A stretch of 64,000 nucleotides of DNA from Azadirachta indica (lineage: Eukaryota > Streptophyta > Magnoliopsida > Sapindales > Meliaceae). The DNA is taken from NCBI GenBank assembly GCA_022749755.1, contig CM040450.1, positions 6,624,913-6,688,912 of the forward strand, read 5' to 3'. The notes beneath the pieces are model-generated. The model did no database searches. It was not told the DNA's origin and saw only the letters and a list, made by a program, of their open reading frames with translations. Below are positions 27,701 to 39,100 of this stretch, piece by piece (positions within the stretch are counted from its first letter, which is position 1; the number at the start of each line of letters is the position of its first letter). The position numbers and the translations under genes were made by a program.

Positions 27701-29090
27701 TAAATTTGAAATATTATTGCGATCTTTATGTACTTTGCATCTTAATGTGCGAGCTGATTTATAAATTTCCAATTTATTGACTTCCCCTGACTTTATGTAC
27801 TTGTACAGACTTTTAATAAATATGATTCAATTTTGTGCTCTGAATCTGATTGTGGTGCTACCTCTCCTTGTCTTAGAGAAAATATTCTACAGAGACGTCC
27901 CCGCCATGTGATCCTTGTGACTGTCCAGTAGAATATTGCCACGTGTGGCGTGACTCTCATATAAGATTTGACTCTTCAATTTGAAACAGATCATAATCGT
28001 CCTGATTCACTGATTGTATCGGGGCGATACAAATTCTGTAATCTGTATACAAATTGACAATGGTATGGAAATAAATATTTATTTGATAAAAAAACGAGAA
28101 GTTAATGTAATTAATGAAGGGAAAGTGACAATCTTTTGTTAGCATTAGTTACTTCTCTTTAAACGGGTTAAAGCAAAAAGATGAAAGTAAACTAAAATGA
28201 GCGAAGAAACGAAGTGATTAAAGTCGGATGGTTCGGTGGTCTGGCCAATTACAATGAGTGTATGGGGTGCTTCGAGTTTTTCAGAAAACAAGGAAAATGG
28301 ATTGAAGATTGCGGCCTCTCTGTGGCTGAGTTTAGGTTAACTTACTGCCTTAAACTGACGCCATTCACTTCTTCTTCCGGCCCGGTTAAGTTATTGCACA
28401 GAAGACGTAAGTGGATCATTACAATGTCAATTCCTTACTATTGCAGAGAATGCATTGCTCTATTTTTTTCCATTTACTGTGATCCGTTGGATTTGAGGTA
28501 TTTTGTAATTAAGATCCGCAGGATTCTGGATGCTTGGAAAATTTTGGGTTTCCTTTGAAGCTAGATTGTTCCTTGTCCCTGGATATTTTAATTTGGTGTC
28601 TTTTGAAGTTACAAATCAATGAATGCTGATATCTGATCTCTGCCCAGAAATTTAGTAGCCCTTGGAAACTTGAAACTCTTCTTCTACTGCATGGTCCTGA
28701 CTGGAGACAGTGGGTTCAACAGATTCTAACCCACCCCTTCTTTTTATTGATAAAATATCGCTCATCAATGACAGCAATTCTCCGGGAGCAAGTTTTCTCT
28801 GAAAAATGGAGCTGCGCTGCAGGAATAATGCATTCATGTTGAAATTCAGAAGGGAAGGCTCATGTGGAAAAGGTAATTATTGCTGCATTACCCATAAACA
28901 TATATACAAACTTTTATTCTACCAGATACATACACTTGACCATTTAGGTAGCCTTACATTTACATACTTTTGCCAATTCAAGCACTCCCAAGAACACGAA
29001 CAGATAAAGTAGTATTCCACAAGCCACGAAGCAAAGCAGTAGTATTGTTTACTCCAGTATGGTATTATTATTACCAGTGGTTCATTTGTT
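27701..29090. other. Convergent 3' spacer between HisRS and the CslA pseudogene
   Basis: Holds the HisRS 3' flank, with AATAAA-like signals near 27813, and then unassigned DNA. A plus-strand frame at 28214-28558 looks non-coding. A minus-strand frame at 28652-28837 has a more protein-like composition but no domain I recognise; see findings. Confidence 0.5.
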
Positions 29091-32000
29091 CTAGTTAGGC
29101 AGAATTGTCCCTACATATCCAAACCCCATTGTAAAGAATGCCCCTGCTTGTAGTAACAGCTATATGAAGAAATGCTCTTCGCCAAAGAGCAGGTTATAGA
29201 TTGCACAGTGGAGCATAAACATCCCCATTATCACCTCCAAGACATGGATCCTGTTTGTAATTGAAAATGTTAAACATACATATAGAATCAGTTGACAAGA
29301 GGCACAAATTAATGTTTTTATGCTGCTGTCAGTTTTGGATTCTGTCGCGGTAGTCAACTGTCCTCTAAACGAAGCCTGAATATTGCATTGATTTTGCATT
29401 TAATAATGTTATATTCTTTGTGGGTACCTTTTTAATTTTGTATTTATCTGGTTTGTTATCCTCGTTTCAATTGTTTGACTTTCATAGTGCTTTGGATTTT
29501 GTTGGTGCGTTGTTGTTTGATTGATGTGTCTGGTGCAAACAGAATACCATGTGCTCTATTTGTTTTGCACTTGGTGTGGTGAAATTATAACTCACATAAT
29601 AATAAAAAGACAAATACCTTTGAACTCGAGATCGTGGTTTCTTTGATGCTTTGATGCTGTTCTTTTGCTTTATGGTGTTGCCTAGCTTCTCTGTTACAAC
29701 CCATTCATTGACTTGATTCGCTTCCAGGAGACCTATAATTGCTGCTTTAGTTCGAAGGAGTGACATGACACTCTCAAACAAAATCCAGAAAACAATTAGG
29801 TGGAAAGACCTGCTCACACAATGCACAAATAACTAGTAGTCAATTTCATAAAAAATTATAGATAGAACAATGGTGAAAACTTTTTAATAGTGGGGCCTGT
29901 TTTATGGTACCTTGGAGTACAGACTGCATTAAGTAAGGCGATGGTGGCTGGAATGTAAATTGCTATCGGTTTTGTGAGTTGGATTTCAGGAACCAAAACA
30001 CTAACTGGTATAACTATGCAGTAAAAGAAGAATGTGATCCAGCGCGCAATTATCTTCCTCACAATGAAAAATGAATAAATAAGATGGAGTCTCTTCCAGA
30101 TTGACACGCTCTGCACAAGAAATAAGGTAGTAAGTGAGATTCTTTCTCAAAAAAGCTCATTTTATGAAACAAATTCTATTCATTGGAGTGATTTTACTTT
30201 TGTTTAGACAAAAGGTTTAGAGAAATTTCTGTTCACTCACTTGACAGAGGATGATTTCTCTGGTCATTTTCCTGAAGAGATTAGATGGGCCACATGACCA
30301 ACGGTGCTGTTGATATTGATATGCCTGGAAGGTACTAGGTAGTTCATTTTTGACCTAGCAGGGAGAAGACACAGAAGAAAAATTAACGCACAAAGAGAAT
30401 TGATGGGCTTGGGAAATCTAATAGTTTGTTGATACTTGTAGACATAAATACAGACTGTGACACCATCTGTTAGATGGAAAACTCACTCCTAGATCTCCCA
30501 CAAAGACAAATTTCCAACCCTTAAGGCTTGCTCTGACTGCAAGATCCATGTCTTCCACTGTGGTTCTGTCTTTCCATCCACCAGCATCCTGTATGGCTTG
30601 AATTTGCCAAACACCTGCTGTCCCTATATGCAAAGAGAGTTAAGTTATATTGGTTAAATGCAATTCTACTTGTACATAGGTTGATTATTCTGGTTGGAAT
30701 TTACCATTGAACCCGAAGAATTGACAAGTTGAAGAGCCTACTTCTTGCTCGACACTGAAGTGATAGTCTAGTGACATTTCTCGGAGCCGTGTCATAAGGC
30801 ATTCATCTGCATTTACTAGAAAAAATTTATTAAATGGGAAAAGGTTAGGACATCACAGAAAAGTTGAATACCAGAAATCACTTCAAATATTCTACAGATA
30901 TCAGTACTAATGACAACAAAATATTATCGCAAAATATTTTGTTCTCTATATTGATATGAGGTTGAGTTTTGAATTATTCCTCGCAGGGAAGATAGCATCT
31001 ATATGTAAAGCTAGGAAATTCACTTGAACAAAACGAATTGATCTTACCAAATTTCATCTGGCTTGAACCAAACCCAACTCTTTGTTCTCAAGTAGATGAG
31101 GAACGGTCCTCCATAGAAAATCCTCATCAGGCTGGAAATCTGCGTCAAAAATCACCACAAACTCGCAATCTTTGACACATTGCTTCTCTAAACCTTCTTT
31201 GAGGGCACCTGCCTTGTAACCACTCCCGTTGTTCCTAGTTTCATACTTCACATTCACACCTTTTTCTATCCATTTCAGGCACTCCAGTTCCACCAGTTTC
31301 GGCATGCTATTGAAAAGTCAGTCTGAGTTTGCCAATTGAAAGAGTGTTTTGGTTTTATTGGGATGGAACAGATGTAGAGACACCCTTAAGATTTCGTTGG
31401 TTGAGTCGTCTAGAACTTGAACTATGAGATGGTCAGATGGCCATGAAAGTCCACATGCAGCCCCAATTGACAGCTTGTAAACCTGATGAGAAGAATTTCT
31501 TAGATAAAATTTTCTGTAAAATAAGTCAACAACATGGTAATGACATACTCTAGAGCTTAACAATCAAAAAGCGTATAGTGGTTCAAAGTATAATGGGTAA
31601 AAAATTTAATAATAAAATTAATACATTTTCTTCTGAAGAAATAAACTTCTTAATCGGTTGGTGACAATCAAACGCCCTGTTTAGTATCAGATATAGCTAA
31701 GTGCTTTTGATTGCCTAATACGGGAAGAAATTCTTTCCTAAATGATTTAGTTGCCAACCAACATTGACCACCGTTAAGGAATGTCTCTGCAAGTTCATAT
31801 TCATCTGAAACTCAGCTGTTTGTAGATTATTTGGATGGTAGGTTGTAATAATTCATGCAATTGTATGTAATTGTGCGGTAAAGTATATAATCTACACATG
31901 CTACTTTAATGTAACAATTGTATATGATAGATAAATATGAATACCTCCTTCTCGTTATACATAGGAATTTGAACCAACACCATGGGATAGCTTTTGTTAA

Positions 32001-32219
32001 GCTCTAGATCTTGTTTCATCTCCTCCAGCTTGTACTTGGTGTATCTTTTCTTCCCCAGCAATTGTAAAAACAAGATCACCATTGCCATGTAAACTCGTTC
32101 AATGAAAAGCATCACAGACATCACCGAGCACAAGGTAATTGCTAGGCGTACAAGTGGTACAATAAGTGGAACACGTATAGAGTTCCAGGCATAGCTTAAG
32201 TTGCTTGTAACATCTGTCA
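29091..32219 (-). pseudogene. Cellulose synthase-like A (glucomannan 4-beta-mannosyltransferase) pseudogene
   Basis: Nine exon-like blocks on the minus strand: 32219-31945, 31482-31384, 31306-31048, 30815-30705, 30623-30487, 30354-30241, 30110-29911, 29809-29618 and 29251-29091. They cover a CslA protein from the first membrane helix (VPLIVPLVRLAI..MLFIERVYM) to the last. GT2 family motifs are intact: QVLDDST, DADFQPD (the DxD), TVEDMDLA and QQHRW (QxxRW). CslA enzymes polymerise mannose and glucose from GDP-sugars into mannan in the Golgi. Lesions: no in-frame ATG before the first block (a TGA precedes it); the normal acceptor of block 3 seems lost; one base is missing in the Trp codon at the end of block 3, making TGA at 31054-31056; and TAG at 29160-29162 replaces a Tyr codon and would remove the last ~22 residues. 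Sequencing errors could explain one lesion but hardly all. A truncated product cannot be excluded. Confidence 0.85.
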
Positions 32220-35200
32220 ACCCTCACCTGTGGCTCTTGAAAAATTAAATTTCTCATTGTCTCTTAGATTTTTTTGGTTAGGAAATGAAGAAAAAGAGAC
32301 CAAGCTTAGATTACGGAGATATGCCAACTTGAAGCATTTAAGGGTGATGGCTGTGACTTGATTTAGTAAGTGCACCTCCTCGGTGCGGTGCTTGGAGAGC
32401 ATATTTTACCTCAAGTGAAAAGTCAGAGATTGGAGAATCTGGAATCTAGGATTGGAAATTTGTGGAAGAATGTAGATGATGAATGAACATTGAATCGAAG
32501 GTCTTTTTATCTTGAGAGGCACCATTTACATGCAAGATACAGTGCTGCAACGTATGTATTTGATAGCTGGATATTTGGCCTTTCTTGTCGAATAGGCGAT
32601 CAAAAGTTTTAAAGTCAGTAATTCTGTTTCAGATTATAATTACTTCTTGTACCTCTTTTAGTTATGAGATGGTGGTATCTAGTGAGTAATATGTTGTATA
32701 TGCATAGCAGACTCAAGCTGACATTTCTTGTTTCTTCTCTTACTGTGTCTTCTTTTTCTGTGTGTTCAAAAGTGTTTTGTACACATTTGTCTATTTTTCT
32801 TCTTATTCTTTGTTTTCCAGGCAACGATGTAGATTTAATGTTGGTGGGTAAGAGTCTAACAACATTTATGGTCTTTTGTATAGATTCAGCTTAACAAAGT
32901 TTGGAGAAATGACCTTTGGGTGTTGTAATATGGTGGAAGTGTGAATTCATGAAATGGGGTTTAAGAAGTAAATGAACAGAATCAGATTGACCTGTTGAGA
33001 CCCAAATTTGAAACTACGGTAGATGAAACAACAAATTGCAGGTTAATACACAGGGTCGATTCTATTTAACAATTTAATAATGACAAACTATTACATATCC
33101 AGCTTGTATAGCCGATATAGATTTTGCGCACACGTGGCCCTAAAGAAAAAACAATATTACTTTTCTATTTGTATAAACGTGTTGACGAAGCATGCACAGC
33201 GTGCACTTGTGTAGAGTACAGACATTAACGTCCTACACCTCATCTATGTTGTCAGTTTCCTGATTTATGAATTTATAGTTACTTATATGATTGATACATC
33301 ATTAGCATGATTAATGTGTCCAATTTTTCCATACCTCTTACTTAAAATTTCAGCTATTTCTTTGAAGGTTGGAATAGCAGAAATAAGATCTATAAGTATG
33401 ATCAGCATTTTGCCATAATTATAGCTGGGATGTTAGCATCATTTTGCTCTCTAGGTGGTTCATCAAATTGGTTGTTTTATTCTACGAAATAATTCTTGAC
33501 AGAAATAGAAGGTTTTCATTTGTTTTTCTTTTCGGATAGAAATAGAAGTTTTCATTTAAATCACACATATTGACTTGTGCAGAAGTTCATTTGAACAATT
33601 AAATGATCATTCTGAGAAGAATCTTGCAACATGGAATTGCTGTACATAAATTGTTGCTGATGCTTTAGCAGTCGACCTGTTTCAGAGAAACTGTTGCATT
33701 TCACTTTTCAGTTAATCCCTGTTTACCATTTCAACTTTTCCCTTTCCTCAATTAAATCATTTGGCTATGTGGGTTCAAGCACTAGATTATACATAAAAGT
33801 GTTAGCAAGAAAGAAATGACCTGTGCCAACAGGTGCATAGCATTGAGTTAAGTCCATTAGAAAATACGTTGATGGTTTATGTGTGATCTTAGAGGATTAA
33901 GAGATTAACGATATTTCTCCTATGCAAGGCCTCCCATTGTTAATTGCATGTAACTGAGTATCTAACCTAGAATTGTAGCCAACATTGTGGATGCATCTGT
34001 TTAGATATATGTCTTGATCATAATGACAACTTGCCAAATTTTTCCTTGCGGTTCTATGTGAAGCTTGTATATAGCCAGATTCTAAAAGCCTTTTTCATGT
34101 CCATTCAGAGGTTTCCTCTCCAAATACCAAGTCAGGGCATTAGGTTTTGATTCAGTTCATCCTTAGAACTGCTGCGTTGATGCATATTCATGTAACAGCT
34201 TTCCAGCAAAATCAGTTTCTGATACTTTAAGCCGGCTGTAGCATATGGCCAGCTGTGAAGTTCCTGTTATCAGTTAGATGTTCATGTTCCAGGAACAGAC
34301 TCTGTTTCTTCCTTGCATTAGGAAAATCTCTAACAAAGCACATCTCAACAAGAGTTTGACACCAAATGCAGAAGGTCTTTTGCCTTTTGTATCAATGTTC
34401 ACTATTCATTTACGTTAAACCTGTCACTTTGAGCCAATTAAATGATATGAAATATGCAGGTTGAGAATGTTTTGGTTAAAGGAGCAATGGAGTATCCCTA
34501 TATATATTATCCTGCCTTCATTAGAACTGTCTCAACCCAATGAATGTTTGATTTATTGTCATCTAGATTGAAACTACAAAAACTATTTTCATTAATAAGT
34601 GACTTGAGCAAGTTTAATTTGTTCTTCTTTCTTCAATATCACCATTTTCCTTTCCTAGCTAGGACACTAATAAGTTATTCTCATTTTTCTGAATATGCAG
34701 GTTGGTTACTAGTGAAAAGGTTGAAAGGAAGGTATTAACTAATGACTCCAGAAATATATCTTGTTGCATCTTCGGAAACTCCCAGATCACTCGAATTGCC
34801 AACTTTAACCAAAGCTAAAACAGCATGAAATATCCATAACAACAAGCGAATTGATCGATGACACAATCAAAGCCCCCATTTGGATGCCTCTAAAATTGGT
34901 TTGAACGTTATTGATCTTATAAATGGTAATATCTTTCGTGGTATCGCCTTCTTTAACTAATAACATCCCTTGTTACTGTACAAAAATTCTAATGGTTGAA
35001 TCTTATTCAGATCTGAACTAGGATGAGATTTGGTTTACATTTCAGGTAATGTAACCATAATCTACTCATCTATGCTCCTTCACATTTTCAAAACTGAATA
35101 TTTCTATTAAGCACTTGTAAATGTGTTTGTAAAGCTGTAGATTGATTACAATTCCAACATAAAACATGATGAAAAAGAAGGAATAAGCTTTAGGGTGGTA

Positions 35201-35969
35201 AAGGAGGGGGAAGAGTCCTTGATTTCCTATAGAAAATGATTGTTGGTGGAAGCACACATTGTCCCTCTTTCAATGATGGTTTGGTTTGTCTTTGTTAGTC
35301 AACATGGGTAAGTTACTGACTTTGGAGTTGTCTATCAGAAGCACTTTTTTTTAAAATCACTTTTTAACTTTCGTGAAACTGAAGCTTCCTACTGAATGCA
35401 TGAATGAATGGAATCTCTTCTCTCTCCCTCCCTTTTCTGTACAAAAGTTGTATGTAGGATTGCTAAAGAAATTAAGAACCAAAATAAATGAAATAATTAA
35501 GTCAAAATAATAAATCAAGCCTAAGAAAGGGCTAAAATTAATGATACTCTATGAAGTCTCTCACCTTGGAAAAAGAGAAACAGCTCTAAATCAAATGTAT
35601 TATCCATAATTTATTTGTTTTTTATAAAATTAAAGTCATTAATTTAACATATTTTATTATTTAAAGTCATTAATCAGATAAATATACTTTAACAAACATT
35701 AATTAAAATAAGTTTGTATTATTATTTAAAATAGAATTTTAAATAAATAACGAGACAATATTTTATACAGATTTTGACATTTAACAACTTGCCAAATATA
35801 AGTAGAATGCAGTATTAATAATATTACTTTGTTAATTAATTATTATAATTAATTTTCCACCCAACTCCTCCCCTCAACCTCAATATTTTCCCTCTTCTTC
35901 GCATTCTTGAAACCCCCCTTCGCTCAAATCTCTTTCTCTTTCATCCTACTTCATACATCAGTCTTTCTT
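32220..35969. other. Intergenic spacer, no gene recognised
   Basis: About 3.7 kb between the divergent CslA remnant and the DP gene. It is less AT-rich than the left spacer and contains no domain-bearing frame. The frames at 32664-32894, 34544-34738 and 35066-35257 lack coding character. Part could be the former CslA promoter. Confidence 0.5.
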
Positions 35970-35993
35970 TATTATTATTATTATTATTATTAT
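35970..35993 (+). repeat. Trinucleotide microsatellite (ATT)n upstream of DP
   Basis: A run of TTA/ATT units about 130 bp before the DP start codon, in what is probably the 5' leader or proximal promoter. Confidence 0.9.
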
Positions 35994-36122
35994 TTTTAAT
36001 AGCGCGAGAAATTAAAAAAAAGAGAAAAAAATCATAGGAAAGTATTATAAGGCTGAGTGATGCTCAAAACCCACCAGGAAATACTGAGAATTGGTTGATT
36101 TAACTGGGTTTGTTTGGTATTT

Positions 36123-39100
36123 ATGGTTACTGGGAACAACAGCCACCACCAAGAAGATGGGGAACGGAATCCTCCGGCAACCGCCGCCTCTAGAGGAGGA
36201 GGAGGAGGTGCCACCAGGTCGTGGGGAACCACCATTTCGGGCCAATCGGTGTCAACTAGCGGCAGCGTGGGTTCGCCGTCGCAAGGCATGGCTACTCCCG
36301 CCAGTGACAACACTTTTCTGAGGCTAAACCACCTCGACATTCACGGGGACGATGCCGGCTCCCAAGGCGCTGTTGGGTTAGTAATTGATTTGTTTTAGTT
36401 TTTGAGCTTGGAGTTTTATGGCTTTGAGTCGTTCGGTTGGTGAAATTGGTTGCCGGTTTTGATGCGGTTTTTATAATTGAGGGGTTTTGGAATGTTTTAT
36501 TATTTAAGTGTTTGTGATATGTGGGAATTGAGTGTTGTTTTTGTTACAATTGCAGCAAACATCGAAATTTGTTAATCATTTTATGGAATAAATAAAGGTT
36601 GTAACAGTCATGTTTTGAAGCCTTTCCAATGGGTTTATGGAGTATCAAAAACCTTGTTTCAGTTTGAATTTTGTGTGGGGTCAGATGATTCTTGTTTAAA
36701 TTGTGTGTTATTGTGATTGAATCATGTTTGGGTTGGTTTGTTGTAGTTGTGTAATCCAACATGTTTTGTGCTAGAAGTTCTTGTGCCCATGGAGGCTATA
36801 TCAAACTCTGAATTGCATAATTGTTTGCAGATTCAACCTTTGTTACAGTTTCTTGTTGAGTGTGCTTGATTTCGAAAGTTTGTAATGTGGGTGTAATTAG
36901 TGAGAGCGAACTAGAGGAAATCTTAGCTTTACTCTAATCATTCAGTCAATAGTTGTTGAAATCATGTAATCATGTGGTGGGCTTGAATTTACTGCACTGT
37001 GGTCATAATGCTCAATTACAAGCCATTGTTCCTTTGACAGCTTTACCTTCTATTTCTCATAAGTATTAGTACTGATCCTTAGTCTATAAACAGTAGCAAG
37101 AAGAAAAAGAGGGGCCAGAGGGCAGTTGGAGGAGATAAAAGTGGTCGGGGACTTCGCCAGTTTAGCATGAAAGGTGTTTATTCATCTCTGTCTCTCCATA
37201 CCGTTACTTTTCTTGAAGTTCATTTGTGTTCATTGGATATATTATCTGGACAAGATGGGAATTATGGTTCAAAAGATAGAGAAAACAGACAAATCAGATA
37301 TGCTGGTTTTTGAGAGGCTAAGTGAGAAGTATCTCATGTGGAATGAGTTCTGACAGCTTGTGTTCCCTTTGTTGTTAGTAGTCATATATATTTTTTTTGC
37401 TGATTTCACATTTTAACTCTTCTTGGTTGTTTCCAGTGTGTGAGAAAGTGGAAAGCAAGGGAAGAACCACATACAATGAGGTCAGGTGGTTTCTTGAAGT
37501 CAATTCTTTCATATGCATTGATTGTTTGCAATGATTCTATCAAAGCCATTCATGTTGATTGCTTTTTCCCATATATAAATGCCCTATCTGTTTTAGCATA
37601 ATGGCGTAGATTTGTTTGAGTCAATTGTTTCACTACTACAAAAGTATGTGCAAAATCTGAAGCACATTGCATCCTTGTGCGCTCCTTGGTTTCTTCTGTG
37701 ACTTGTGACTGTTTCTTAGCCTTGACTTTCATTAGCTCTTATCTCTTCATTTTTCTGTTTAATTCAAAGGAGAGCAGCAGGCCTATGATTGATGTAAAGG
37801 AAATGGGATAGAGGGCCAAGGCCAGTGGTGCTGAGGATGCATGTATGGTATTTTTCAGGTGAAGAACAAAAAATTATAGGCAAATGAATGAGGATTGGCG
37901 GAAGCTCCTTCATTGAATAAAGAATCTTGGTGTTTATTAGGTTTCTTGAATCTTGAACTTGCTTCCCAATGAAGTATGGCTGGGAATGGTTTTACATGCT
38001 TAGGGGAGGCATTACAGTGACTTAAACGATCTCATGAATGAGGGTTTGAGCTATTATATAGCTCATACTTGAGCCATAGGGTGGGGATGAAAGTAGGTAT
38101 TTGGGGAGCTGGGTGAGTTAGGGTTGAGTCTTCCCTGCCCCATGTATGCCTACTTTCCATCATTAATTGATTCCTATAGACTAATGGAATATGGACTCTC
38201 ATCTATCAGTGTCAAGATTTAAGAGCAGTTATTATCTTTTGAGCTACAGCTCTTTAAGATTGAAGTTTCATGGAGCCAATATATATACTGCGTCATTAAA
38301 CAAATCCAACCTTAAGGAATAGATTGGAAAAAGATAATTGCCAGTATCTCTTACGTTGTTGGTTCTGTTGTGCATGACACAGCTGAAAAGATAGGTCAGG
38401 ATCTCAAGATGCCAGAAGCTGTAAAACTATTTGCTAGGTTTTTGTCAGTGCAGGGACACCACTTGTGGGTTTAATGATAAGAATTTGGTGGTGCAAGTGA
38501 CCAAGTCACCACATCCACATTTATCCTTTTGGGGGTTGAGCTTGTGTCCTTTCCTCTGCCACAGATCAGAAAATGGGTATATGGTGAGAATGAAGTATTA
38601 ATTCTCATGAATTTATACAGGACTAAGGATTCTCTTAGAAGTTGAATGACCCTTTGGTAATTTTAGCCTTTCTTTTGCATGATTACTGAGGATGCTGCAG
38701 TTAAAGGCCAATGTTGACTTCTAAAATCCTTTGTTGGGTTTTGATGTTCTCCATCAATCTTATTAGAAATCAACTGTAAAATTCATTCCAGATCTTGAAG
38801 TGATCGGTGGATATGCTTATATTTAGCTTACCATATGTTCAAAAGTTGCATTTCCATTTCATTTGTGGCTGGGTGTTTTATTCTACACTCCCATCTGCAC
38901 TTCCCTAGTGGTGCTTGGAGCTGATTGACTTTTAATGTCCATAATCAAGTGTGTAATTCTCAAAAAGGAACATAATCAAAGCTAATATTATAAGTTATTT
39001 ATCAATTTGTTTTCTCTTTCTCTGTTTAATATGCGTAAGTACATAGGTAGAGTTGTTCTTTCGAAATAAGCTACTCAGAATTAATATTTTGCATGTGTTT

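Noticed and set aside
28214..28558. 114-codon plus-strand frame after HisRS
   Set aside because: Cys/Trp/Phe-scattered product without domain; probably chance or part of a non-coding transcript.
32217..32402. 61-codon minus-strand frame before CslA
   Set aside because: Considered as a first CslA exon. A splice from within it could join in phase, but family members have this region in one exon and the residues do not match.
36032..36340. Minus-strand and +1-frame reading of DP exon 1
   Set aside because: Shadows of the Gly/Ser-rich N-terminus of DP; the plus frame from 36123 joins correctly to eight further exons.
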